A stretch of 64,000 nt of DNA from Chamaea fasciata (lineage: Eukaryota; Chordata; Aves; Passeriformes; Sylviidae). Positions 43,382-54,788 of the stretch are shown here, one piece after another; the stretch's first letter is position 1, and every line of letters begins with the position of its first letter. Position numbers and translations under genes: made by a program. The DNA lies in assembly GCA_029207755.1 (NCBI GenBank), contig JARCOQ010000006.1, positions 68,174,093-68,238,092 of the forward strand, in the 5' to 3' direction. The notes under the pieces are model-generated. The model saw only the letters and a list, made by a program, of their open reading frames with translations, searched no databases and was not told the origin of the DNA.

Positions 43382-46300
43382 AAAGGGACAATCGGATCTA
43401 CTGGACTGTGTGGATCCGATGGCCTGGAACATCTGACCCACAAAGAGATACGTCTCTGGTTGATACCGGTGCTCAGTGTACTCTGATGCCGTCAAGGTAT
43501 GTGGGAGCGGAACCCATTTCCATTTCTAGCATGACAGGAGGATCCCAGGAGCTGACGGTACTGGAAGCTGAAGTCTAACTGGGAAAGAATGGCAGAAACA
43601 CCCCATTGTGACTGGTCCAGAGTCCCCATGCATTTTGGGCATAGACTATCTCAGAAATGGGTATTTCAAAGACCCAAAAGGATACCGCTGGGTTTTTGGC
43701 ATAGCTGCTCTAGAGACAGAAGGCATCAGACAACTCAGTACCTTGCCTGGACTCTCAGACGACCCCTCTGCTTTGGGACTACTAAAAGTTGAAGAACAAC
43801 AGGTGCCGATCGCCCAAGCAACAGTGCACCGTCGGCAATATCGCACCGACAGAGACTCTGTGGTCCCCATCCATAAGATGATTCGTGAGCTGGAGAGCCA
43901 GGGGGTGGTCAGCGAGGCTCGTTCACCCTTTAATAGCCCTATATGGCCCGTGCGTAAGTCCAGTGGAGAATGGAGACTGACAGTGGATTACCGTGGCCTG
44001 AATGAAGTCACACCACCACTGAGCGCTGCCGTACCAGACATGTTGGAGCTTCAGTATGAGCTGGAATCCAAGGCAGCAAAATGGTATGCGACCATTGATA
44101 TTGCAAATGCCTTTTTCTCCATTCCTCTGGCAGCAGAATGCAGGCCTCAGTTTGCCTTCACCTGGAAGGGCATGCAGTACACCTGGAACCGACTGCCCCA
44201 GGGGTGGAAGCACAGTCCCACCATTTGCCATGGACTGATCCAGGCTGCACTGGAAAAGGGTGAGGCTCCAGAACACCCGCAATACATTGACGACATTATC
44301 GTGTGGGGAAACACAGCAACAGAAGTCTTTGAGAAGGGAGAGAAGATCGTTCAGATTCTCCTGAAGGCCGGCTTCGCCATCAAGAGGAGCAAAGTCAAGG
44401 GACCTGCTCGAGAGATCCAGTTTCTGGGAGTGAAGTGGCAAGATGGACGGCGTCAGATTCCCACCGAAGTCATCAATAAGATCACAGCAATGTCTCCACC
44501 GACCAACAAGAAGGAAACACAAGCTTTCCTAGGTGCCATAGGCTTTTGGAGGATGCACATTCCCGAGTATAGCCAAATTATGAGCCCTCTCTACCTGGTT
44601 ACCCACAAGAAGAATGATTTCCACTGGGGCCCAGAACAGCAGCAAGCTTTTGCCCAGATCAAGCAGGAAATCGCTCATGCGGTAGCCCTTGGCCCAGTCA
44701 GGATGGGATCAGAGGTGAAGAATGTGCTTTACTCTGCAGCCGGGAGCCATGGTCTGTCATGGAGCCTTTGGCAGAAGGTGCCGGGTGAGACTCAGGGACG
44801 ACCACTGGGATTCGGGAGCCGAAGCTACAGAGGATCCGAAGCCAACTACACCCCCACAGAGAAGGAAATCTTAGCCGCCTATGAAGGAGTCCAAGCCGCC
44901 TCAGAGGTGATTGGTACTGAAGCACAGCTGCTTCTGGCACCTCGACTACCAGTGCTGGGGTGGATGTTCAAGGGAAAGGTTCCTACCACACATCACACCA
45001 CCGGCACCACGTGGAGCAAACGGATCGCCCTGATCACACAAAGTGCCCGTATTGGAAACCTGAATCACCCTGGGATTCTGAAAATTATAACAAACTGACC
45101 TGAAGGTGAGACTTTTGGATTATCATCTGAAGAAGAGGAGGAGCAAGTGACACGGGCCGAGGAAGCCCCACCATATAACGAGCTACCAGAGAGTGAGAGA
45201 CGATATGCCCTTTTCACCGACGGTTCCTGCCGAATTGTAGGTGCTAACCAGAAATGGAAAGGTGCTGTATGGAGCCCCACACGACGAATTGCACAAGCTA
45301 CCGAGGGAGAAGGTGGATCAAGTCAGGTCGCAGAGCTTAAAGCTGTCCAGCTGGCTTTGGATATTGCTGAATGAGAGAAGTGGCCGAGGCTCTATCTCTA
45401 CACTGACTCGTAGATGGTAGCTAATGCTCTGTGGGGATGGCTGGACCGCTGGAGAAAGGCCAACTGGCAGCCCCATCTGGGCTGCTGAGATTTGGCAGGA
45501 CATCACCACCCGAGTAGAAAGGCTGGCCGTGAAAGTTCGACACGTGGATGCGCACGTACCCAAGAGTTGAGCTAATGAAGAACATCATAACAACGAGCAG
45601 GTGGATTGAGCTGCCAAGGTGAAAGTATCACAGGTTGATCTAGACTGGCAGCACAAAGGAGAATTATTCCTAGCTCGTTGGGCTCATGATGCCTCTGGTC
45701 TTCGAGGGAGAGATGCAACATATCGATGGGCTCGTGACCGAGGTGTGGACATTACTATGGACAGCATCTCCCAGGCTATCCATGACTGCGAGACCTGTGC
45801 TGCGATCAAACAGGCCAAGCGAGTGAAGCCTCTGTGGTATGGTGGACGATGGTCAAAGTATAGGTATGGGGAAGCCTGGCAAATTGACTACATCACCCTT
45901 CCCCATACCCGCCAAGGCAAGCGCTACGTGCTCACCATGGTGGAAGCAACCACTGGATGGCTGGAGACCTACCCTGTGCCTCATGCTACTGCCCGGAACA
46001 CCATCTTGGGCCTGGAAAAGCAGGTCCTGTGGAGACATGGCACCCCTGAGGGAATTGAGTCAGACAACGGGACTATTTCAAATATGGCCTCATAAGCACT
46101 TGGGCCAGAGAACACGGAATAGAATGGATATACCATATCCCATATCATGCACCATCTGCCGGGAAGGTGGAACGCTGCAATGGACTGCTTAAAACTACCC
46201 TTAAGGCACTTGGTAGAGGGACCTTCAAAAACTGGGAACTGAACTTAGCGAAGGCCACCTGGATGGTCAATACCCGAGGGTCCATCAATCGAGCTGCTTC

Positions 46301-46532
46301 TGCCCAGTCTGAATCCTTGCACAGAGTGGATGGAGATAGGGTGCCTGTGGTACACATGAGAGGTATGTTAGGAAAGACTGTTTGGATTAATCCCACCTTG
46401 GGCAAGGGCAGACCCTTCTGTGGGGTTGTCTTTGCTCAAGGACCTGGTTACACTTGGTGGGTGATGCAAAAGGATGGGGAAACCCACTGTGTACCACAAG
46501 GAGACCTTATTTTAAGTGAGAACTGTGTGTAA
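43354..46532 (+). pseudogene. pol: ERV-C pro-pol
   Basis: Retropepsin motif LVDTGAQCTLMPS (about 43456-43494) is intact, but a small deletion near 43575 shifts frame before ILGIDYL. The long frame 43608-45098 carries reverse transcriptase with YIDDIIVWG (about 44284-44310). TGA at 45096-45098 replaces TGG seen in ERV-B. RNase H (FTDGSC, about 45217) follows, with TGA at 45372 and TAG at 45411. Integrase (45619-46532) has HDCETC, the first Asp in WQIDYI, the second in SDNGT and the Glu in KVERCNGLL; a 2-base deletion near 46070 breaks it. Confidence 0.9.
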
Positions 46533-46606
46533 GTTTTCATTGTGTATATATGTGTGTGCGTAGTTTAAGGAAGGTATTGATTTGGGATGATGTAGATGGT
46601 AATAGA

Positions 46607-46621
46607 ATAAGGGGTGGATAA
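46607..46621 (+). promoter_or_regulatory. ERV-C polypurine tract
   Basis: ATAAGGGGTGGATAA directly precedes the 3' LTR and shares GGGGTGGATAA with ERV-B. Confidence 0.65.
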
Positions 46622-47141
46622 TGTCCTGGGTTGAAGTATATTTTATCACCATCTTCATGAACTGTTGAAACCAGGTGAGGCAGTGCTCCCTGCCTCCTCC
46701 ACTCTGGCTTATCTTCTGTTAATGGGCCCATCAGCACCTTTGCTACACAGCTCACAGATAACCCCCTTCTGGACTACCTTCTGTTAATGGGCCCATCAGG
46801 CCTTATCACATGACTCACCATCCCATTGTGAGATGCTCCACCCAGAGGGAGGAACCAAGCATTCCAGCCTGGATATAAGCTGAGACTCTGAACACCAGAG
46901 GGGCGCTTACCCACTGGATTCCCAGAGGACCCGAGCTACCAGACCTTTCTACAGGATCACTGCTTCAGGAAGACCACCTCATCTGGACTGCTTCCATCAC
47001 TCCGCTCAGGTTGTATTCTGACTCTGTCAGTGGTCTTTTGTATTATTGCATCTATTTTATTTTACTTTTCTTTCCTTTTTTCCTATGAAATTGTATCTCT
47101 GACTTGGAGCCTCTCATTTGTTTTGCTTTCAAACCACTACA
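46622..47141 (+). repeat. ERV-C 3' LTR
   Basis: 520 bp. Read by eye against the 5' LTR it differs by C/T near 46642, C/T near 46780, G/A near 46840 and one extra T near 47067. Confidence 0.95.
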
Positions 47142-47146
47142 CAAGG

Positions 47147-48285
47147 GCAGATTTGAAAATGGGATTCCCACTGGCCACTCTCTCCACCTTTTCTCCAGCT
47201 TAGCCCTAGGCTAGGAAACAAAAGACAACAAACATTTATAAACCAACCTTGAAGTGTCTTGAGCATGCCCAGGCCTGGGAGAAAGCCCTTCCCGCCACCC
47301 TCTTGGCCTTCTCCCACTCTGAGGAACTGTAGAAATGCACATCCAAAACCAAGTCAGGCAACCTGGGATGTTTTCTGCACACCAAACACCACAGCCCCAA
47401 GCACCAGTAGCCTGAAGATGCTCTGGATTGCAATTCCCAGCTTCAGTGAAGTCTGCATGGCACAGCCAAATTGTTTCTGCACAGAGGAAATAAAAGTTGC
47501 CATTTTCAGTAGTTAAAACATCTGTGAGAGTTACTGGCTGCTTACAGCAGGGAGCTTTGTATGGCCTCCAATACTTATGGATTTATCAGAAGAAGCAGTT
47601 CCAAGTTCCTTCTTTTCAGAGCCCCACTCCAAACGGGAAGCTTCTCTCAACTGCTCCTGAGTGAGGCAAGTGGAATTTCAGGGGCTCAGGAAAGTGACTC
47701 CCTCTCCTGAGTCCTGGTTCACCTGCCCGAGCACCCACAGTACTTTTATAACACCTCTGTCCCTACTTTCCACGTCCATTTAAATGCAGAAAAGCTGCAA
47801 GCTCTGCCTCCCGCCTCAGCTGCATCTTCCCTGCGCCCCAGCACTGCCCACCTGCTCAAGTGCTGCTCCTCTGTGCTGCGCTGGCCCTCGCCACGGGGCC
47901 GAGCTGGGAGAAATTCTGGGTTTTGTTTCCCAGGAAGGGCTCAGCCCGGCCGAGCACCCCTCCCCGCGGAGCTCTCCCCGACTCCACGGCCGCGGTGGGA
48001 CAGCCTTTGCCCCGCACAGCTCCCGCCCCCCTCCTCGGGGCTTTTCCCGGGACCTGCCGTCCTCCGCTCACCTTCAACCCCGCTGCAGCCGCAGCAACTC
48101 TCGCCCTCCTCCACTGTCACCGCAACCCTCGGCAGCCCCGCACAGCCAGGCCGGCCCCGCCGGGTGTCACCCGCAGAGCGACAGCGCTGGACTGGTGCCA
48201 GAGCTGCTACAAACACTGGGAAAATCTTTAATGTTGCTGCAAACATCTGAGCGCCACATAGGAGAACGTGGGTTTTCATTTTAAA
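47147..48285. other. Intergenic with CpG island at BMP3 3' side
   Basis: 47860-48190 is CpG rich and lies just beyond the likely BMP3 3' end. ORFs on both strands across it show no domain. It may be a promoter for an unannotated transcript or an orphan CpG island. Confidence 0.45.
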
Positions 48286-48594
48286 GTATTTTTATTTAAC
48301 ATTTCTCCAGAGTTCTGAGCAGAACGTCTGCATTACTGAAGGAAAACAATACAGATCAGACAAGCTTATCCATCAGCAGTAAAACATGCCCTTCACACTG
48401 TGGGTGCACCTATTCTTTGGAGCTCCCCTACAGCCCTGGCAGTTCATCTTTGGCCTGACAGAGAGAACTGCATGGTTTAGAGAGTACTGAGATAAAGAAG
48501 GATACATTAGAAGGCCCACGGATATAAAATAAATTAGAAGCATCTGTAAAAGTTTCTTTCCATATACAAAATAACTTTTCTTTTGGGGGTGATT

Positions 48595-48625
48595 TTCTTT
48601 TTTTTTTTTATTTTTTAATTAACAG
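48595..48625. repeat. T-rich low-complexity run
   Basis: A near-continuous T run with few A interruptions, within the probable BMP3 3' UTR. Confidence 0.8.
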
Positions 48626-48829
48626 TCTGTACACAGATAAACCTTTCACCAGAAATCATTTAAAAATGCTGGTTTTACAAGGAAAAAGGAGCCACTAAAT
48701 GACTCATCCTGCAAACTCACAAGCCTCTCCTCTGTTGAGGGTGCCTATCTTTGGGACCAGCCCTGCCCTGGGAGTGGACACTGCTGCTGCTGAGTTTAGG
48801 GCCCCCAGAGCATGGAAGAAACACATCAC

Positions 48830-49090
48830 CACTTTGCCAGCTAAATCAGAGCACTGAGTGCCCTGTCCAGTCCTTTCCTGAGCAGCTCCATGGAGGATGA
48901 CTTCACCACTTCTCTGGGCAGCCCTTACCACTGCCTGACCATCTTTTCCATGAAAAAATTCTTCCTAATGTCCAGCCTGAAGCTCCCCTGGTGCAGTTTG
49001 AGGCTATGACCTCTGGTCCTGTTGCTTGTTACCTGGGGAAGAGGCCACTCCACAACCTGGTTACAGGGTCCTTGCAGGTAGGCAACCCAC
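48830..49090 (-). mobile_element. CR1 LINE 3' fragment
   Basis: The + strand shows the antisense CR1 pattern: CACTTCTCTGGGCAGCCC, TTCTTCCTAATGTCCAGCCT and GACCTCTGGTCCTGTTGC. The element is thus on the - strand. It is truncated and diverged. Confidence 0.85.
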
Positions 49091-49900
49091 AGATTATTTG
49101 AAAGTATGTTGTAGAACACGTGGTGAACAAGTCATTTGGACACTTCACTGAGCGTGGTATTTTCATACCCCTGGCCTGCTGAGTCTCCATAGCAGAAGTC
49201 AGAGTGATACACTCAGTAGTCCTGTTTTGAGCTCTTGTGCCCAGGGCTGCCGAGCTCCAAAGAGCTGAATTACAGAGTACACCTCAGTGAAAAGGAACAC
49301 GTACACGAGCTGGGTAACCTTGTACCAAGGAGATGCATGGTCAAGTAGGGTTATCTACAGCTTTTACGATGTCAGATTTGTTTTGCTGCCTTGCTGCACT
49401 ACTCTAAAACCTAAGGCAAGAAACTTGGCTTTAAAATGAAGACTATTACATTTCTAACCTCCCCCTGCCATTAGTCACCATTAGAACAGAGATAAGAATT
49501 ACCAGCTTGTGCTGCTTCCAAAACCTTGTACAAAAACAGATCACTATGTCCTTTGGGCAGTCTCAAAAATCTGCAGATTTTTCTTTCACCTCTAGCTTTC
49601 AACAGGTACAGTCAGGTCCCATTCCCAAGCTTTGTGTCTCGGTCAATACAGACGAATGAAGTCTGTAATCACTTTCCTTGGAATCAGTATTTGGAATCCA
49701 TTCTGTTCCCATTCTCACTGATTGTATTTCTTTACATTTTCTCTTTTTTGTCCAAAGGAAATGCATTGGCAGTGCAAACACAAAGTAGGTATGATGAGAC
49801 TCCTGCCCATCCCCCTTACCCAAACAGCTAGGGAATGGCAGCACTCAGCACCCGGGGCATTGTCAAATCACCCTGGCATTGCAAAAGGCCTCCCAAGGCG

Positions 49901-50092
49901 TTATTTGCAGGCACAGGACTCCACTGTCATGTTGGGGTACACCTTCAGCACCACATTTTTGTTTTCGTCAAAGAATAAGATACTAAGAGAAGACATTTTG
50001 TCAGGAACACAGCAAGGCTCAGGAATGCCAGGGACGACTCCAACAGCTCTCACAATGCTCTGGATGGTGGCATGGTTGGATGGCTTCATGGC
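49901..50092 (-). CDS. BMP3: BMP3 exon 3 (C-terminal cystine knot)
   Basis: It starts after a CTTGCAG acceptor and encodes [20 protein letters not shown], then [18 protein letters not shown], and ends with VESCACK and TAA at 49901-49903. The CC pair and CAC end are the last four knot cysteines. Confidence 0.97.
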   Translation of the reverse strand, partial: AMKPSNHATIQSIVRAVGVVPGIPEPCCVPDKMSSLSILFFDENKNVVLKVYPNMTVESCACK

Positions 50093-53000
50093 CTGCAAGA
50101 GAAAGACATGGCAGAATGTTACTGCACTCACATTCCTATGGATTTATGTACTCTATAATGAAGTTGCTTTGTTGAAAGGCCCTGTTGAGACCCCTCAGCT
50201 GAAACATCTGTAGCCAGTGGCATGGCTGAGGAACTGAGCCTCCAAGACAGCTGTACCTCATACTAAAATGATATTTTCCTCCAGAGAAGAAACTTCAAAG
50301 GACAAAGTCTCCTAAATTTTTAAAAAGGGACATGCCTGGGTTTGGTCTAAACAGAAAGCAAATCTGCCTGGTAAGGTAACTGCTTGGTCATAATACCAGA
50401 AACCATTAAGGTGCTCATAAAAATAAAAAACCAACACAGAAATGAAAAACACAAAGTTTTACTCTGAACCCTAAAATGCTTCCTGATCCAAGTATCTGTA
50501 CAAGAGACAGGTGGGCATGAAAAATGCACAAGACACAGCTTTCAGCCAAGGACTTTTGGTTGGGTTTTTAGAGTTCTTCTTACACACACAATCTGGGAAT
50601 CAAAACAGTTCAGTGTGTACCCCATCACATGTTGCTGAGAAATATACCGAACAAGGTCATTTCGGCCAAATGTTCAATTTGCAGTTTTGCTGCAATGAGA
50701 GATGATTTGTTTTGGGAAAAAAAAAATCAGTCTTAAGGGTTAGATACGGACCTGCAAAAAGCGCAGGAACAACTGTGAATTCCAGCTCTTCATATTGTTT
50801 GTACAGCACATTAGTACATGATGTTGTAAGTCTCCATCTAAGCTGATCAAAAACACTTCTGCTGGTTTGTTTTGAATTCAAAAGTCCCTATACTGGTCAG
50901 CAGTGACAGTCAGGGATTTAAAAACATGTTTTAGATTATCATGATTTCTGTATCATTTCTGTCTTCAAAGGGAAGTGAAAGCTGTGGTAGCACCCAGCTA
51001 CATTTCCTTACTCAGTTGCTGGGCAGCATTCTCCCCAAAACAACTGGGAGCCCAACAGCAGTCCTGAGCCTGATGATCATATGCCAAAAGGTAGAAGAGC
51101 TACTGAGATCCTATTTCCTGTATCCAGTAGTACTGAAACTAAAATCAAGACTCCAAATACACCACGTAACATCTCCTCATAACCTTCTCCTTCAGGTATG
51201 GAATCCATAGGCCCAAAATGCTGAATTGCACCAAACCAACTTCAGGCTAAGCAGCATTGAATGGATTTCAAGCATGGCCTTGGTTTTCAGTGGGAACAGC
51301 CTGGACACATGCTGTCCTTAAAAGAAGTATCTCTGTTTGACTGGGTAGCATACAACAGGGAACATCCTCGTCACTGACCCCAGCATGTGCTGAGGACACT
51401 GTGCCAGTCCTTCAGGTGCACCCTGGAGGATAATCCAGCTTCAGCCAGTGGGAATTAAACTGTGACCAGAGCAAAAGTCCTGTGCTTCTCAGGAGCCCCA
51501 AATCCCCTTGGGAGTACTAAACTGCCACAATGCCCTGCACAGAGGGTGAGTCAGGCCCTGTGGGCCACCAATGCTTCATCCAGCATGCAGTCGTGGAAGG
51601 CAGGCAGGAGTTTGTTCAGAGCAGGGGAGAAGCAGGGGAGGACAAGAGGGCCAGCAGGAGATAAAAATACCGAGCTGCCTCCAAAGTGCCAAGCCAGTGG
51701 GCGAGCACAGCTGCAGTCGGGCCATGCCTGCCAAGCTGCATGGCCCTCAGGAGCCTGGCTGCCCTGTGGAATGTCATTGCACCTGCGTTAAAATGGTAGC
51801 TACGAGTGCTCATTCCTGACCAGGAGAGCATCTCCCTGGCCCATGAGCTCTACACCAGGTCACACTCCCAACACATGTGGGTTTGACAGCAGTTAAACCA
51901 GCTAACTAGAACCGGGGCATGGGTATAAACATGCAAACCTGGAGGTGAGGGGTGGGGCACATCTGTTCTCAATTACCAAACAGGTTGTTAGCTCTAGGGG
52001 CTCACCTTCTGAGACATAGACTTCAAAGAATTCGGGATTTTAGAGAAGTTAGGATTTCAGTTAGAGATAAGCTTTGTTGGAATTAATTGAAGTTTGTTAA
52101 AAATTAAAAGTTTGTGGTTCGTTAAGAGAAACCAGATTTGAGTTAACTTTCACAAGCCTCAATAACTGATTGCTTGTCAACTTTTTTTGCTTACCTGGGT
52201 TTGTAATGAAGAACAGAGAACCTGATAAATAGATTTAGGAACACAAGACAATTACAGAAACTTCCCTATTCCGAAACCCATTGAAGGTCATGCACCTGGG
52301 GAAATGGGAGTCCTACCAGAGCTCATTTGTCACATTTGCATTGAAAAGGTAGAAAGTTCAGAGCGATGAAGAGTCATTCTACTTCCTCATTTTAAGCCCC
52401 CTACCCTTGAAAAAGACCACCGACCCATTTCAAAGGGCAAACTACGCATGCTTAATTGGTTTTTTTGCTAATTACCATATGAAGCGGAGAATGGGAGGTA
52501 CTCGGGCTATGAATATGCATTTGTGTTTTGGGTATTCAACATCTCTGTAAATGAAAGGAGTCTGTTATTATCTGTAAATTGTGGTGTGTATTTGGGAGCT
52601 ATCCCACATGCTGCCCAGAGCTGTAATAAACATACACTTTCTAACTTTAAACTGTCAGAGAGTTTTTGTCCGCCTCAGTTGGATATTGGTATTAGATCGA
52701 TATTCATAACTTTTTAGTAAGTCATTTCAGCAAGGGAACATTATGCACCCACAGGCACAGACCAGTCTGTTATTGCCTGAGGGTCAGGGTATCCTTCTGC
52801 AAACACGTTCTTAGTAGTAGCAGATTCCATGATGCTCAGTTTTAAAGCCTGCCTGAGCAGGTGGAGGTAGGCAAGTCATCTCCTCTGAGGAGAGGACCCC
52901 ACCTTCTGCACCTTGCTTTGTCTGGGTGCCAGCCCTTTTGGTACAATTCTTCCACCCATCACTTTCAAAGGGTGACTCCCTTGGCTCTTTAAGCCACTGA

Positions 53001-53877
53001 AATGCCACATACATTTTGGAGCCAACTGCTGTGGCTTCGCTGTGGCAGGAATAAAGACTCTGGAATGAAATGCTGCAGTGAGTCCGAGAGACCTGCCTTT
53101 ACTGATGTTTCCTGCAGGTGTTACTTGTGCATACCCCTCATTTTAGGCCAGCCTCAAATCCCATGTCCTGCTCTCAAGTTTCAGCAGCCTCCAGGGGCTA
53201 CATGTTGCTAAGAATGACACTGGACATTTGGAGCAGAGTCCATCTATCTAGGTCACAGGGCTAGGAGCACATCAGCCTCGCCTGCTACCCACATGCAACC
53301 AGCTCATACCACCCACAGGACATTTTAAAAGTCAGTGGGCCTGGTTCCATTGCTTTTGGATCCCTTTGGTCCAGTGAATCAGAAGTGATTTATTCGACTC
53401 TATTGTTGATGGGCCACCCAACCACGCCTGCCACTGCCCGGACCTCTCTGCCCTTGGCTTCCATGGTTCACGGCTTGCCTGGAGTGTGTTCTGCCGACTG
53501 CCTGTGGTGGGGCTCTGGGCTCCTATCAGGCACAACAAGTGCTGCCTACGAAACAGTTTTCCAGATCTGGCTTGTATTTTGTGAGTTAAACAAGCTAATA
53601 ACAAGTTCACACATCATAGGCACTATTCAGGAAATGCTATATAGCTATTTGGGTTCTGGGTGAAAAACTAATAGCAAGCCAAGTTTTTTTAATTACCTTT
53701 GCAAGCTTATCTCTTTACTAGATGTTCTAACCACTGCCCATCGCTGTGTGGGGTGAAGGTACCAGGTAGGTCCTCGATCCAGACACATGCTGGCACTGGC
53801 TGCCTTTTACTGACATGGGAAACAAAGTGCCCAGTTTATGGTAACAGAGAATGAAAAAGAATCAACAGAGACCATAC
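50093..53877 (-). other. BMP3 intron 2
   Basis: About 3.8 kb. Besides the LTR-like element near 52 kb, no exon or named repeat is recognised; ORFs here are short and unsupported. Confidence 0.6.
51970..52720 (+). repeat. Probable solo LTR in BMP3 intron 2
   Basis: A + strand segment with LTR-like layout: A+T-rich U3, AATAAA at 52625-52630, then a short U5-like stretch rich in T and C. It runs antisense to BMP3. The ends are approximate and no target duplication was found. Confidence 0.4.
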
Positions 53878-54788
53878 CTTTGGAATTGGGAATTGGCATT
53901 CTCCTGAGCAGTAATAGGCGTCGAAAGACTTAGGGGAAATAATCCACTCATTCCAGCCGATGTCTGCAAAATCCACCTTGAGATAGCGCCGGGCGCAATA
54001 CCTTGGCTCGTTCCACTGCTTCCTCCTCGCCTTCTTCAGTGTTTGCTCATCGAACTGGAGAGTCTGGGTCTGCTGGAGATGATTCTTCCTCTGCTTTTTC
54101 TTACCCTTGGCCCTGTCTGTGAGCTGTGGCTGGAAGGTCTTGTAGGGTTTTCTCCCCTCCCATCTCTCGTCCTCACTGTACTGGTACTTGGCTCCTGGAA
54201 GCTCGTTATTCTGCAATGGCAACATGATGTTTGCAGAGCGTTTTCTCCGGTGATTATTGACACTGCTCCTCTTGTGGCTTTCTGGCTTGGGAAGCACCCT
54301 TGCCAGAGACTGACGGTGTCCTTGCAAAGTAGAGACAACACTCTCTGGCTCTGAGATAGCAGAATCATTGGCGTAAATCAGGATGTAGGGTTCATAGGAG
54401 GAAGATACTCTTTCCCAGGGATGATGGCTGGTCAGATTAATTTTAATTCTGATCAGCAGTTCATTGTTTTGCTTTGCTTCATGCAGGAGCCGAGTGATAT
54501 CCTTCCACTGCCAGGAAAGGATATCCTGGTAAGCAGAGGAGACATTTATGAGGAAATGCCCCAAGCTCCGGGTTGGGTGCCCTTCTGAAGGAAAGGTCCA
54601 AACTGAAAGGCATATCTGAATTTCAGGTTTCCTGTGCCTGTGATGAGAACAGCCACTGGACTGGGAACAGTTCCACTTCACATGCAGCAGATCACCAGTA
54701 TAATAATACACTGAAGCTGACAAGACATTTTCAGACTCTGTGAGTGATGTCAAGTTAAAAATGTACATCTCCTGGCTTTTGGGGGTCC
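53878..54788 (-). CDS. BMP3: BMP3 exon 2 (propeptide and start of mature ligand)
   Basis: This 911-bp exon follows TTTTCCTAG and ends at a GTATGG donor. It carries most of the propeptide, with N-glycosylation-type motifs (NLT, NCS, NVS). A RRKR furin-type site falls at about residues 290-293 and a further basic run, KKARRKQW, lies just before the cystine knot. The first knot cysteines are in [16 protein letters not shown] and YYCSGEC. The exon ends at FPIPK. Confidence 0.96.

Larger units (their letters stand above)
40951..47146 (+). mobile_element. ERV-C: young spuma/ERVL-like provirus
   Basis: Provirus 40956-47141 with LTRs, primer site, gag, pro-pol and purine tract, flanked by perfect 5-bp duplications CAAGG (40951-40955 and 47142-47146). 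Its LTRs differ by three substitutions and one 1-bp insertion, so it inserted recently. There is no env. Gag and much of pol are open, but small deletions near 41840, 43575, 45470 and 46070 shift the frame and a few stops occur, so this copy is not intact. Confidence 0.95.
48286..49900 (-). other. BMP3: BMP3 3' UTR (probable)
   Basis: Non-coding sequence downstream of the stop. A - strand AATAAA lies at plus-strand 48291-48296. The UTR would be about 1.6 kb and would contain a CR1 fragment. The end point is inferred from that signal alone. Confidence 0.45.
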
